From Paenibacillus sp. FSL R7-0345 (GTDB lineage: Bacteria; Bacillota; Bacilli; Paenibacillales; Paenibacillaceae): DNA of 64,000 nt. The notes under the pieces were generated by a model that worked only from the letters and a program-made list of their open reading frames with translations, was not told where the DNA came from and ran no database searches. Positions 25,737 to 34,693 of this stretch are shown here, piece after piece. The stretch covers positions 4,012,501-4,076,500 of the forward strand of contig NZ_CP152002.1 of NCBI RefSeq assembly GCF_038595055.1. Direction: 5' to 3'. Every line of letters begins with the position of its first letter. Position 1 is the stretch's first letter. The translations under genes were made by a program, and so were the position numbers.

Positions 25737-27809
25737 TTACTTCGCCTGACGCTTCAGCAGCGCCAATCCGTTCACCGGCAACGCGAGCTCTGCAGGAGCC
25801 TCAGTGCCAGTTTCCAGATCGGTATAGCCGCGGCCGTCCAGCTTCACGGTCTGTGCTTCGCCGCTAAAGTTCTGTACGAAAACAAATTCGTTTACGCCGT
25901 CCGTACGCAGCTGTGCAGTCACGCCTACCGGCAGGTCCGACTCCAGCGTGCGGGTGATTCCTGCTTTGGCAGTAATCGCAGCATACAGCTCCACATAGAA
26001 CGCCAGGTCCTTGACACGGGTTGCCAGATGATAGGCTTCACCTGCACCCAGCTTGTTAACGGTCAGTGCCGGGCGTCCGGCATAGAAGTCGGTACGGTAG
26101 TGTCCGAGCGCTTCAGCACCTTCCAGGTGAATCAGCTCGGCAATTTCATGCGCATCATAATCGCCGGACAAGCCCAGGGCGTTGCCGCTTTCCATTACCA
26201 GGCCGTTTAGATCACGGCTGTGCAGTCCCTCTGTCTCTTCTGCCCAAATACCCAGCGTCTTGCGCAGCGGTCCAGGGAAGCCTCCCAGATGACACAGATC
26301 GGTCTCGCCTACAACTCCCGACCAGTAAGTGGCCAGGAAAGTACCGCCCTGCTCTACATACTGCTCAATGTTCTTCCCGTTCTCTTCGCTGATCAGGTAC
26401 AGCATTGGAGCGATAACCAGCTTATAGCGGGACAGGTCGTCACCGGAGCCGACAATATCTACAGGAATGCCCTGCTCCCACAGCGCACGGTAGTGCTGCA
26501 GAACAGTCTCTTCGAACTTCAGGCCGGAGTTGCGGATACCTTGGGCATCTTTGATTGCCCAGCGGTTGTCCCAGTCGTACAGAATCGCTGTCTGTGCAGG
26601 AGTCGAGGTACCCACCACATCCGTTAGGCCAGCCAGAATCTGGCCCACTTCAGCTACATCTTTAAATACGCGGGTTTCACCATGTCCGCTGTGATCCAGC
26701 ACGGCACCATGGAATTTCTCGCTGGAGCCGCGGCTCTTGCGCCACTGGAAGTATTGTACGGAATCCGAACCGTGCGCTACAGCCTGCAGAGAAGACAGCT
26801 TGTGCATGCCCGGACGCTTCAGCTTACTGACCGTCTGCCAGTTGGTAAGGGAAGGCGTGCTCTCCATCAGCAGAAACGGCTTATGCTTGAAGGTGCGGAA
26901 CATGTCATGGTGCATTGCTGTCCAGGCAGCCAGACGGGCATCATCGTTATCTTCCGTGTAGCCCCAATCCGGGTAAGCATCCCAGGACACGACATCGAGG
27001 ATCTTGGCCATTTCACGGTAGTCAATACCGTCGATGTTATGCATATTGGTCGTAATCGGCAGCTCAGGATTGTAGCCGCGCACCGCAGACATTTCGTGGC
27101 TGCAGAAATTAATGGTCTGCTCACTGACAAACCGGCGCCAGTCCAGATTCAGGCCGTGAACCTGGGTCTCACCGTGCGGAGCCGGGGATTCAATCTGCTC
27201 CCATGCCGTATACGTATGACTCCAGAAGGTAGCCCACCAGGCATGGTTAACCTCTTCCAGACTGCCGTTATATTTCACTTTCAGCCAATCTCTAAAAGCA
27301 TTCTGGCAGTAATCACAGTGGCATTCCCCGCCGAACTCATTGGAGATGTGCCAGCCGATGACTGCCGGATGGTGAGCGTAACGCTCGGCCAGCTTGGAGT
27401 TGATCAGCGCTGTTTTTTCCCGGTAGACGGGAGAAGTGAAGCAGTGATTGTGGCGGACGCCATGGAGGTTACGCACACGGTTGCGTTCTATACGCAGCAC
27501 TTCCGGATATTTGGCTGACATCCATGCCGGGCGTGCACCGCTCGGAGTAGCCAGAAAAGCATAAATGCCGTTCTCGGCAAAAGTATCCAGTACGTGATCC
27601 ATCCATTCGAAGGTAAAGACGCCCTCTTCCGGCTCCAGGGACACCCAGGAGAAAATACCGACAGACATTACGTTACAGCCTGCCAGCTTCATCAGGCGGA
27701 TATCCTCTTTAAAAACTTCAGGGTATTTCAACCATTGCTCGGGATTATAATCGGCTCCATGCAGCATGACCGGGGCCTTGCTGCTGATTGCAGGGGATTT
27801 AAGACTCAT
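25737..27809 (-). CDS. Beta-galactosidase, glycoside hydrolase family 42
   Basis: A 690-residue cytoplasmic GH42 enzyme that removes terminal beta-galactose from galacto-oligosaccharides, with retention. The TIM barrel holds the acid/base Glu158 (WHISNEFGGECHC) and nucleophile Glu316 (PFLLMESTPS). Cys123, Cys163, Cys165 and Cys168 form the zinc site of this family. A trimerisation domain (from about 395) and a C-terminal beta domain follow. No signal peptide, so substrates must be imported, probably by the neighbouring ABC system. Divergent from an AraC regulator, which likely controls it. Confidence 0.94.
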   Translation of the reverse strand: MSLKSPAISSKAPVMLHGADYNPEQWLKYPEVFKEDIRLMKLAGCNVMSVGIFSWVSLEPEEGVFTFEWMDHVLDTFAENGIYAFLATPSGARPAWMSAKYPEVLRIERNRVRNLHGVRHNHCFTSPVYREKTALINSKLAERYAHHPAVIGWHISNEFGGECHCDYCQNAFRDWLKVKYNGSLEEVNHAWWATFWSHTYTAWEQIESPAPHGETQVHGLNLDWRRFVSEQTINFCSHEMSAVRGYNPELPITTNMHNIDGIDYREMAKILDVVSWDAYPDWGYTEDNDDARLAAWTAMHHDMFRTFKHKPFLLMESTPSLTNWQTVSKLKRPGMHKLSSLQAVAHGSDSVQYFQWRKSRGSSEKFHGAVLDHSGHGETRVFKDVAEVGQILAGLTDVVGTSTPAQTAILYDWDNRWAIKDAQGIRNSGLKFEETVLQHYRALWEQGIPVDIVGSGDDLSRYKLVIAPMLYLISEENGKNIEQYVEQGGTFLATYWSGVVGETDLCHLGGFPGPLRKTLGIWAEETEGLHSRDLNGLVMESGNALGLSGDYDAHEIAELIHLEGAEALGHYRTDFYAGRPALTVNKLGAGEAYHLATRVKDLAFYVELYAAITAKAGITRTLESDLPVGVTAQLRTDGVNEFVFVQNFSGEAQTVKLDGRGYTDLETGTEAPAELALPVNGLALLKRQAK

Positions 27810-27996
27810 AGTAGTTGATTCATCCTCTCATCATCTTCCGTGTCAGAATGGGACTTTTCTCTGATTAGATTCAGTCAGTATCCTTGTCCAAATCACGGAT
27901 AATCATTTATACTATTTATAATATAGGATAAATGCCGTCCGGCAGTAGGAATATACTCGCGACTGCATAGCACAAAATGAATATGAGGTGTATACT

Positions 27997-28875
27997 TTGC
28001 TCCCTTTTTCCCTGGTCGAGCTGCCCCGCCAGCCTGATGAATTCCCGCTTTATCCTTACTCTGTAGGCCATCATATCCAGTACCATCATGTCCGCCCTGG
28101 CGGCTTCCCGGTTCATCAGGTGTTCCTGATCCGCAGCGGCAGCGGGCTGTTCCGCGATCTTACGGACGGCACGGAAACGGTGCTAAGTCCGGGGATGGTG
28201 TTTGCTTTTCCGCCTGACCGGGGACACGAATACTATCCGCTGTCCCATGAGCCTTGGCATTTGGCTTTTATCGGCTTTGACGGCAAACAGTCTGCGCCGG
28301 TACTGGAAGGGCTGCGCCTGCTGCCTTCTGTGCCTGTTATGGCCGAACGGTTCGAGGAGTGCTGGGAGGCTATCGCCGGAATCTGGCATACGGTGGACCG
28401 GCATAATGCTGCCCGGCTGGATGAACAGACGATGCAGGAGCTGTCCGTTACCCTGTACAGGCTGCTGCTGATGCTGCGCCGGGGCGATTCCTCCCTTAAC
28501 CAGACTGAGCGGCCGGAGACCGAAACCGTCCGCAACGATGCGCTGCAAAAAGCGGTCAGCCTGATCAACGAGCATTTTACCGAACCGCTGCTGATCGCCA
28601 ATCTGGCTTCTGCGGTCGGCTATTCGGTGCAGCATTTCCAGCGCCTGTTCCTGCAGGAATACGATGTCACACCGCATAAATACTTGCAGAACCTGCGGCT
28701 GCAGCGGGCGCTGCAGATGATTACCGAGAGTCCCGAGCGGCCGGTGCAGGATCTGGCGCTGAACGTGGGCATGGAGACGAATTATTTTATCCGGGTATTC
28801 CGCAAAACTTACGGCTGTACACCGGGTGTCATGCGCAGCCGTCTTGCAGTTGAGCGGGAGCTTCCTTCGGAATAG
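27997..28875 (+). CDS. AraC-family transcriptional regulator
   Basis: A 292-residue regulator: an N-terminal cupin sugar-binding domain (about 20-130, with FLIRSGSGLFRDL and FAFPPDRGHEYYPLSHEP) and a C-terminal AraC double helix-turn-helix (about 190-285, with LASAVGYSVQHFQRLFLQEY and ALNVGMETNYFIRVFRKTYG). The start is uncertain: a TTG at 27997 is best spaced from GAGGTG, and a GTG at 27988 is the alternative. It is divergent from the GH42 beta-galactosidase across about 180 bases containing an AT-rich TATAAT-like stretch, so it most likely senses a galactoside and controls that gene. Confidence 0.9.
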   Translation: MLPFSLVELPRQPDEFPLYPYSVGHHIQYHHVRPGGFPVHQVFLIRSGSGLFRDLTDGTETVLSPGMVFAFPPDRGHEYYPLSHEPWHLAFIGFDGKQSAPVLEGLRLLPSVPVMAERFEECWEAIAGIWHTVDRHNAARLDEQTMQELSVTLYRLLLMLRRGDSSLNQTERPETETVRNDALQKAVSLINEHFTEPLLIANLASAVGYSVQHFQRLFLQEYDVTPHKYLQNLRLQRALQMITESPERPVQDLALNVGMETNYFIRVFRKTYGCTPGVMRSRLAVERELPSE

Positions 28876-28913
28876 GTTTATACAACAGATTCAATCGGGT
28901 GTCCGAGCGGGAC

Positions 28914-29804
28914 TCAACCCCGAAGCGCAGGCTCCAGCTCTCTATTTGGAACGGGGATACTGTTAACCGCCGTCTTATTAATCCATGAAAGCGCAAGCGT
29001 TCCTTCGCCCATATGAACACCCACCACCGGAACAAATGTCATGATTTCTGTTCGTACAGCAGGTGACATTTCCTTAATGGCCGACTCCAGGCTCAGCGCC
29101 TCTCCCATATTATTGGCATGCATTATGCAAATGTCCTGGATCAGCCGGATATCCTGGTGGAGTATCTCCAGCAATTTTTGCTTGGTCTTCTTGAAGGTGC
29201 GGATTTTGTCCACGACGATAATTTTGCCCTCATCGAACTTCAGCAGCAGATGAATCCGCATCAGCTGGCCCAGTACAAGCTGAGAGCCGGAGAGCCGTCC
29301 GCTGCGGTGCAGCTGGCTCAGGCTGGCAGGGATCAGATAGAAAGACATCTCTTCAATGATATTTTCGATTCTGCTCTTGATTTCCAACGCCGAGCAGCCG
29401 GTGTGCTGCCAGTGAACGCCGCGCAGAATCATCTCCCGGATCGGGTAAGCGCCTACTTTTGAATCAATACCAATTACTGTAACCCCGGCGATATCCGCCG
29501 CCTGCATCGAGGTCTGGTATGTACCGCTAAGCTCGGAGGAGCAATGAATCGCAATGATTTCGTCATACTCTTCCTTTAAGCGCTCATATAACTCCACGAA
29601 CTCGCCGATCGGCGGCTGGGAGCTGCCCACCTTGTCATTCTGGCGCATTTTATCATAGAACTGATCGGCGTTAATATCGATATTTTCTTTATAACATTCA
29701 TTATTTACAATTAGACGTAGAGGAACAATATACACATGGTTATTCATGGCAAACTCAGAATCAATTGTACTGGTGCTGTCGGTTACCCAGGCGATGGATT
29801 TCAT
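28914..29804 (-). CDS. DegV family protein
   Basis: A 296-residue DegV/fatty-acid-binding fold protein. It opens with IAWVTDSTSTIDSEFA (the family's TDS.. motif near the lipid head group), has IIAIHCSSELSGTYQTSMQAA, and the C-terminal fragment VVGVHMGEGTLALSWI close to the family's G.H.GPG. motif. In Firmicutes related proteins (FakB) present fatty acids to the kinase FakA. The ATG at 29804 is preferred over the GTG two codons earlier, from the position of the GAGAG site. Convergent with the AraC gene. Confidence 0.88.
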   Translation of the reverse strand: MKSIAWVTDSTSTIDSEFAMNNHVYIVPLRLIVNNECYKENIDINADQFYDKMRQNDKVGSSQPPIGEFVELYERLKEEYDEIIAIHCSSELSGTYQTSMQAADIAGVTVIGIDSKVGAYPIREMILRGVHWQHTGCSALEIKSRIENIIEEMSFYLIPASLSQLHRSGRLSGSQLVLGQLMRIHLLLKFDEGKIIVVDKIRTFKKTKQKLLEILHQDIRLIQDICIMHANNMGEALSLESAIKEMSPAVRTEIMTFVPVVGVHMGEGTLALSWINKTAVNSIPVPNRELEPALRG

Positions 29805-30034
29805 AATCACTACTCTCTTTCGTGAGGGATTGGCTACATCAGAAATAGGCAGCTATTTAACTCTCTGCTTATTCGTAAATTATACAGGAAGCCAAGCACT
29901 CGCATAGCAGTTACGAGAGAATTCCAGCGCCTTTTTTCAACTTAATTCGACATAATTTCACATTATACATGATAAATATACCTATGAATGAATAGTCCAT
30001 GTATGGTATATAAATACGCTTTTAACATCTGTTA

Positions 30035-30322
30035 TCAGACCTCACAGCAGACAGAAGCCTGCGTTTCAATCGCCGTACCCATCACTTCCGCTACCTCCTG
30101 GTGAGCCGGGTGTATAAGGTACTCCTCCATGTCTGCCAGGGAAGCAAACTTGGTGATCAGAATCAGATCATAGGCTGAAGGGCCGGAACGAACGTTAGTC
30201 TCAGCCTGAATATCGAGAAGCACGTCTATTTTCCCGCTCATGCCCAGCAGAACAGTCTGAATGTACTCGATATGCTCAGGGCTTGGATCCTTCAGCTTTA
30301 ACATCAGATGATTTACTATCAT
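30035..30322 (-). CDS. Dabb-family (stress-responsive alpha/beta barrel) protein
   Basis: A 95-residue ferredoxin-like dimeric alpha/beta barrel protein. It begins with NHLMLKLKDPSPEHIEYIQ and contains YDLILITKFASLADMEEYLIHPAHQEV, the family signature ending in the HP.H segment. GAGGAG site upstream. Last gene of a three-gene minus-strand set with a SnoaL-like protein and an SDR. Dabb proteins vary in function (stress, polyketide cyclisation); none can be assigned. Confidence 0.85.
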   Translation of the reverse strand: MIVNHLMLKLKDPSPEHIEYIQTVLLGMSGKIDVLLDIQAETNVRSGPSAYDLILITKFASLADMEEYLIHPAHQEVAEVMGTAIETQASVCCEV

Positions 30323-30342
30323 TGTCAGGGTCTCCTCGTTTC

Positions 30343-30696
30343 TTATCCGATTGACAGCTGTATCGCAAGCTGTTTAATTTTATCGTCGCGGATCTGAAAA
30401 TGAAAATCCAAATATAGAGGATCCGGAAGGCCTGTTTTGTCGAAATCCCCGTCTACTTCAAAAGCCACTGCGATTTCTTCTTCATGACCTTTAACTCGTT
30501 CCGGTTTAAGCGTTATGTTAGCACCAAAGTGATGTTCAGCACTCCATTGTGATATAGCAGCTTTGCCTGCCCACTCTTTGCCCTCATCGTGAACCATTGC
30601 ATCCTCCGAAAAGCAATTCACATAAGCATCCGGATCGGGTTTATTGGCGGCAGCTATAAAATCTTGAATCACTTGCGGAAGTAAAGTAATCTCCAT
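30343..30696 (-). CDS. SnoaL/NTF2-like protein
   Basis: A 117-residue NTF2-fold protein: an N-terminal helix (VIQDFIAAANKPDPDAYVNCFSEDAMV) followed by curved beta strands (ITLKPERVKGHEEEIAVAFEVDGDF, LDFHFQIRDDKIKQLAIQLS). These are the landmarks of SnoaL-like proteins, often small-molecule-binding or isomerase-like. AAAGGAG site nine bases upstream. It lies 24 bases after the SDR gene and 20 before the Dabb gene, so the three form an operon. Confidence 0.85.
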   Translation of the reverse strand: MEITLLPQVIQDFIAAANKPDPDAYVNCFSEDAMVHDEGKEWAGKAAISQWSAEHHFGANITLKPERVKGHEEEIAVAFEVDGDFDKTGLPDPLYLDFHFQIRDDKIKQLAIQLSIG

Positions 30697-30720
30697 AAGC
30701 TCAGCTCCTTTTTAATTTCC

Positions 30721-31524
30721 TTACACGGTGCGGATCGTTCCGCCGTCAATGACATACTCACAGCCGGTAATATAAGAGGCTCTTTCTGAGGCAAGGAAGG
30801 CGGCGAGCTCGGCAACCTCCTCAGGTTTGGCCGGCCGGCCAAGTGGAATGCCGCCAAGCTCGTCCATTAACTGCTGGCGCGCAGCAGTATAGTCCGTTCC
30901 AGCCTGTTCAGCCATCCTCCCGATTAGGCGTTCCGCCGATTCCGTCTCGGTAAATCCCGGTGCCAGTGCATTAATTCTTATCCCCTTAGGTCCGAACTGG
31001 GTAGCCAGGTTCTTACTATAGTTGACGAGTGCAGCTTTGGCAGCCGAATAAGGCATGGTCATGATGCCGGGAAGCTTACGTTGAATCGAGGAGATATGGA
31101 CAATCACACCGCTTTGCTGTCCGGTCATGTAAGGCAGAAACCCGCGGTCGAGCCGGACGGAAGAAAACAGGTTAGCAGTGAACGTGGTTTGCCAGTCTTC
31201 ATCTGTTAAGGCTAACGCTCCTGCTGTACTTGTAGAGGAGCCGCCCACATTGTTAATCAAAATATCCAGACCCCCGAGCTGTTCTATCGTCTGCTGAACG
31301 AGATGATCCACACCTTCCGGAAGACTCACATCGGCCTGAATGAACCCTACTCCCTCCGGTAATGCCTCAGGTACAGATCTTGCCGTAGCCATGACCTCAG
31401 CTCCCGCCGCATGCAGGCGCTTTACGATCGCGAGGCCGATCCCCCGGGTGCCGCCGGTCACCAGTACTCTTTTACCTGTAAATTCTTTGCTCATATCTAG
31501 TAAGTAAGGCCTGCTATTCATCAT
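30721..31524 (-). CDS. SDR-family oxidoreductase
   Basis: A 267-residue short-chain dehydrogenase/reductase: cofactor motif VLVTGGTRGIGLA (about 20-32), NNVGG in the fourth strand, catalytic Ser in VHISSIQRK and Tyr/Lys in PYSAAKAAL, and the C-terminal YITGCEYVIDGGT. The Arg after TGG (TGGTR) favours NADP(H). First gene of the SDR, SnoaL, Dabb set, downstream of and codirectional with a YafY-type regulator. The start follows AAGGAGG; an internal ATG (MSKEFTG) is possible. Substrate unknown. Confidence 0.9.
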   Translation of the reverse strand: MMNSRPYLLDMSKEFTGKRVLVTGGTRGIGLAIVKRLHAAGAEVMATARSVPEALPEGVGFIQADVSLPEGVDHLVQQTIEQLGGLDILINNVGGSSTSTAGALALTDEDWQTTFTANLFSSVRLDRGFLPYMTGQQSGVIVHISSIQRKLPGIMTMPYSAAKAALVNYSKNLATQFGPKGIRINALAPGFTETESAERLIGRMAEQAGTDYTAARQQLMDELGGIPLGRPAKPEEVAELAAFLASERASYITGCEYVIDGGTIRTV

Positions 31525-31599
31525 TCTGTTGAAACCTCCTTGATAAGTTTTGATTACAAGGCTAGTGTACTCAACAGAACCTGACAGCTGCGTGTCCAG

Positions 31600-32532
31600 T
31601 TATCCTAAATATTTTCCGGCCATTTTGGCTGTGCGGGCTTTCATCTCCAGCCTGAGGGATTCCGGCTCCACTACCTCCAGTAAATCTCCATACGAAAAAA
31701 GATATTGAATAAGCCATTCTCCGGAGGGCATATCTGTATTGACAAGGAAAGAGCCGTCCTCGAGCTTCACGATATCCTCTTCCTTAAATTCATCCACGAT
31801 GCGGTAGGCTGCCGCCGGCTCTACATTTAATACCAGAGAGATTCCCGGCATTTCATTACCCTTACCTTCTTTACGGGAAGTATCGGCCGTCCCCCTCGCC
31901 TTCTGCTGAAGCTCCAAGAGCTGAATCCCGTCCCCGTCTAAAAGCTGTACATTCGACATCCTGGTAATCTTAAAGGTTCTGGACGCATGTTTTTCAAAAC
32001 AGTACGCCTCAACGTACCAGGCTCTATCTTTGAACAGCAGCTTCATTGGTGCAGCTTTCCGGCTTATGTGTTCTCCGGCCCCACTCAAGTAGGTAAATGA
32101 AATCACTGTATGCTCCAAAATAGCCTGCTTCAGCAAGGTATAGAGCTCTTTTTGCTTTTGCCCGCTGCCCCATGGCGAGAAATCGACTTCAATCCAGCTG
32201 GTGCTATTCTTCCTGAACAGGCTGCTCAGCTTGGAGAAGGCCTCACCCAAATCAGGCAGCCGGGCTGCGGACAGGCTCTGCAGGGCAAACAGGATTTCAT
32301 CCTGCTCCTTATCAGTCAGCAAGGATTTATTCAGGACAAACCTGTCAGTCAGAGAAATACCGCCACCTTTTCCTTGACTTGTATAGACCGGAATTCCGGC
32401 CTGGCTCAAGGCTTCAACGTCCCTGTAGACCGTTCTGACCGACACCTCGAACCGCTCAGCCAGCTCCGGTGCCGTAACCGTCCCCTTTTCCAGTAAAATA
32501 TAAGTCATTTGAAGCAGTCTGCTGATCTGCAT
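31600..32532 (-). CDS. YafY-family HTH/WYL transcriptional regulator
   Basis: A 310-residue regulator. An N-terminal winged helix (MQISRLLQMTYILLEKGTVT, with VSVRTVYRDVEALSQAG as recognition region) is followed by a WYL domain (about 135-215, including FTYLSGAGEHISRKAAPMKL and AWYVEAYCFEKHASRTFKI) and a C-terminal extension. I use the ATG ten codons inside the longest frame because AGAGGTG lies just before it. A 15-bp palindrome upstream (32565-32579) is a candidate autoregulatory site. It precedes the SDR operon and may control it. Confidence 0.88.
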   Translation of the reverse strand: MQISRLLQMTYILLEKGTVTAPELAERFEVSVRTVYRDVEALSQAGIPVYTSQGKGGGISLTDRFVLNKSLLTDKEQDEILFALQSLSAARLPDLGEAFSKLSSLFRKNSTSWIEVDFSPWGSGQKQKELYTLLKQAILEHTVISFTYLSGAGEHISRKAAPMKLLFKDRAWYVEAYCFEKHASRTFKITRMSNVQLLDGDGIQLLELQQKARGTADTSRKEGKGNEMPGISLVLNVEPAAAYRIVDEFKEEDIVKLEDGSFLVNTDMPSGEWLIQYLFSYGDLLEVVEPESLRLEMKARTAKMAGKYLG

Positions 32533-32564
32533 TTTTTCACCTCTTGCATTCAGTATAAACAAAA

Positions 32565-32579
32565 AAACCTGACAGGTTT
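32565..32579. promoter_or_regulatory. Palindromic operator candidate upstream of the YafY gene
   Basis: Perfect 7+1+7 palindrome AAACCTGACAGGTTT, 32 bases upstream of the regulator's start codon. A TTGACA on the minus strand lies just upstream of it. Confidence 0.45.
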
Positions 32580-32590
32580 ATGTCAAGTTA

Positions 32591-32620
32591 TACTATTCTT
32601 CACATGCACCAGGTTTTTAC
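32591..32620. repeat. Left copy of a 30-bp direct repeat flanking the ABC/TetR cassette
   Basis: Starts TACTATTCTTCACATGCACC and matches 35439-35468 at 29 of 30 positions in direct orientation. It lies between the YafY promoter region and the terminator of the ABC transporter operon. Confidence 0.85.
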
Positions 32621-32643
32621 GAACACCGGTAGCTCCCAAATTT

Positions 32644-32668
32644 AAAAAGGCACCCGCACACGGATGCC
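32644..32668 (-). terminator. Terminator of the ABC transporter operon
   Basis: On the minus strand GGCATCC / GGGTGCC (one wobble) is followed by TTTTT, about 100 bases after the ATPase stop. Confidence 0.65.
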
Positions 32669-32768
32669 CTTCTTCTACACTCTTTTAAATGTTATTCTTC
32701 CGTACTCATTACTGCAGCAGACTTCGCCTCGTCCCGGCAGGCTCTTTGAGATTCGACTTCTTAGCTGC

Positions 32769-33446
32769 CTATTGCAAAGACAATTTACCGTCTTCCATCC
32801 GGTATACCTTGTCGCAGTATTCAAGCATACGCTCATCGTGAGTAACCATAATCGCCGCTTTCTGGCCTGAATTCACCTCTTGTGCAATTAGACTGACCAC
32901 TTCATGGGCACGTCTGGTATCCAAGCTTGCTGTCGGCTCATCCGCTAAGATGATATTGGGATTATTAATCAGGGCACGGGCAATCGCTGTCCGCTGTTTC
33001 TCACCGCCGGACAGCTCTTCCGGAAAGCTCTTTAGCTTCGAGCCCAGCCCCAGCTTTTCCAGCAGCTTAGCGGCAAATTCATTATCCTCTCTTCTAACCT
33101 TTCCCGACATCCTTTTTATAATGAGCAGCTGATCAAGCACATTCAAATAGGGTACCAAATTCGAGGACTGCATAATAAATCCGATTTCTTTTAGTCTTGT
33201 ATCCGCCAGCTCTTGAGCAGTAAGCGTAGAAATATTATGTCCATTCAGCTTAACTTCTCCTTCTGAAGCTTTAAGCAGCGCTCCGGCAATGGACAAAAAG
33301 GTACTTTTACCTGAACCTGACGGTCCAACTACCGCAACAAATTCCCCGGGCTCCACTGATATGGACACATGATCGAGTGCAACAATGCGATTGCTGCCTT
33401 CGTTATAATACTTTGTGAGTTCACTCATTTGTAATCCCTTAGTCAT
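32769..33446 (-). CDS. ABC transporter ATP-binding protein (LolD/MacB type)
   Basis: A 225-residue ATPase with Walker A VGPSGSGKST, Q-loop IMQSSNLVPYLNV, signature ELSGGEKQRTAIARAL, Walker B NIILADEPTASLD and H-loop IMVTHDERMLEYCD. This is the LolD/MacB subfamily that drives FtsX-type permeases. Its ATG overlaps the stop of the permease gene by one base (TAATG), so the two are translationally coupled. Probably moves a lipophilic or peptide compound outward or drives an envelope process. Expected to be regulated with the permease by the TetR protein nearby. Confidence 0.92.
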   Translation of the reverse strand: MTKGLQMSELTKYYNEGSNRIVALDHVSISVEPGEFVAVVGPSGSGKSTFLSIAGALLKASEGEVKLNGHNISTLTAQELADTRLKEIGFIMQSSNLVPYLNVLDQLLIIKRMSGKVRREDNEFAAKLLEKLGLGSKLKSFPEELSGGEKQRTAIARALINNPNIILADEPTASLDTRRAHEVVSLIAQEVNSGQKAAIMVTHDERMLEYCDKVYRMEDGKLSLQ

Positions 33447-34567
33447 TATTCAACCCTCCCGAGCGCCTTGAGCGGATCAATCTTTGTAATTTTTCGAACA
33501 GATACCATCGAACTTAACATTGCGATAATTAGCAAGATAATAGAATAAGTGATGACAAGGCCAGGTTCCAGCTTAAATGGCATACCCTTCGGCATAATGG
33601 CTGCTGTTCCATAAGTCAGTAAGATTCCAACTACGATACTAGTCAGCGAAAGCACAAACACTTGCGATACGATGGCTTTGCTCAAGAATCTGTTACTAGC
33701 ACCTATAGCCTTCATAATGCCGAACTGGTTCGTCTTCTGCATCGTAATTACATAAAAGAACACTCCAAGCACGAATGCGGCGATAGCAAGCAGAAAGGCA
33801 AGCATCATGAAAATAGTGCCGTTCTCTTCTTTGTAACCCGGCATTCCTTGAACAGCTTCCGACCGGGTAACCGTGTCCGTACCTGTTAGCTTGCTGTCCA
33901 TTACGTCTGGATCAATGTCCTTGCCCTGCAGCATAATGGCATTAACGGGCCCTGTAATACCTTTATCTGAACCCGGAGCCGCAAAGGCAATCTTCCGCCA
34001 TTCAGTCATCGGGGTAAATACAGATGCCACATGGTTATAGGTCTGATTCTCGACAAATCCTATGATGGTTAATGATTGCGTCGTGCCGTCTAACTGAAAA
34101 GTATCACCGATGGCATAGCCCTCCTCCTTCATAGTCGAATTCACTATGACACCAGCAGGGTTCTCAGCGGACAAGCCTTCCCCTTCCACAACAGCCGGCT
34201 CCAGGAAGCTTCCCGGGTTAATGCCTATGACCGCAATATCCAGCTTATCTTCGTTTTTGGCGCTTTGTTCCTTTAACGCTGTCGCCATCGTACTCCCCAT
34301 AGGTGCGGCAGCAATTACATTAGGCAGCAGCTTAGCTTCCTCTATCATTTGATCAGACAGCAGCGATTTGCTCATCGAAGATTGCGAGCCCTCTTCAAAA
34401 ATGACATAATCTGCTTTCATGGTTTTGAATGTTGACGCAGCCAACGTAGATAACCCGTTCCCTAAACCGGATAAGATAAATACCAGCCAGGCCAGCAGTA
34501 CAAAAATAATGACGATCATTAAAAATCTCATTTTACTATGCATCAGTTCTTTAACAGCTAAAAACAT
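33446..34567 (-). CDS. FtsX-like ABC transporter permease
   Basis: A 373-residue four-helix permease: helix 1 at about 15-35 (FLMIVIIFVLLAWLVFILSG), a large extracellular MacB-type periplasmic-core domain (about 40-250), and three C-terminal helices (about 255-360) ending in VSVRKITKIDPLKALGRVE. It forms a pair with the ATPase downstream. The intergenic region upstream carries a promoter flanked by two copies of a 12-bp palindrome, and the next gene upstream encodes a TetR regulator. Confidence 0.9.
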   Translation of the reverse strand: MFLAVKELMHSKMRFLMIVIIFVLLAWLVFILSGLGNGLSTLAASTFKTMKADYVIFEEGSQSSMSKSLLSDQMIEEAKLLPNVIAAAPMGSTMATALKEQSAKNEDKLDIAVIGINPGSFLEPAVVEGEGLSAENPAGVIVNSTMKEEGYAIGDTFQLDGTTQSLTIIGFVENQTYNHVASVFTPMTEWRKIAFAAPGSDKGITGPVNAIMLQGKDIDPDVMDSKLTGTDTVTRSEAVQGMPGYKEENGTIFMMLAFLLAIAAFVLGVFFYVITMQKTNQFGIMKAIGASNRFLSKAIVSQVFVLSLTSIVVGILLTYGTAAIMPKGMPFKLEPGLVITYSIILLIIAMLSSMVSVRKITKIDPLKALGRVE

Positions 34568-34600
34568 TCTCCTTACCAGCTCCTTCGTTCTCTTTTTTTC

Positions 34601-34612
34601 GACACAAGTGTC
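34601..34612. promoter_or_regulatory. Operator palindrome, copy 1
   Basis: GACACAAGTGTC, a perfect palindrome between the TetR and permease genes. The second copy lies exactly 60 bp away. Confidence 0.7.
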
Positions 34613-34644
34613 ATTTTAAAGCTGCCATCATGCCCGGCACATTA

Positions 34645-34674
34645 ATTAAACATCATAAATGACACTTGTGTCAA
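34645..34674 (-). promoter_or_regulatory. Promoter of the ABC transporter operon
   Basis: On the minus strand TTGACA (34674-34669) and TTTAAT (34650-34645) are separated by 18 bases. The -35 element overlaps operator copy 2. Confidence 0.55.
34661..34672. promoter_or_regulatory. Operator palindrome, copy 2
   Basis: GACACTTGTGTC, the same palindromic site as copy 1 apart from its two central bases, overlapping the -35 region of the ABC promoter, where a bound repressor would block RNA polymerase. Confidence 0.7.
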
Positions 34675-34693
34675 ATTACATCCAAGACTGCGA

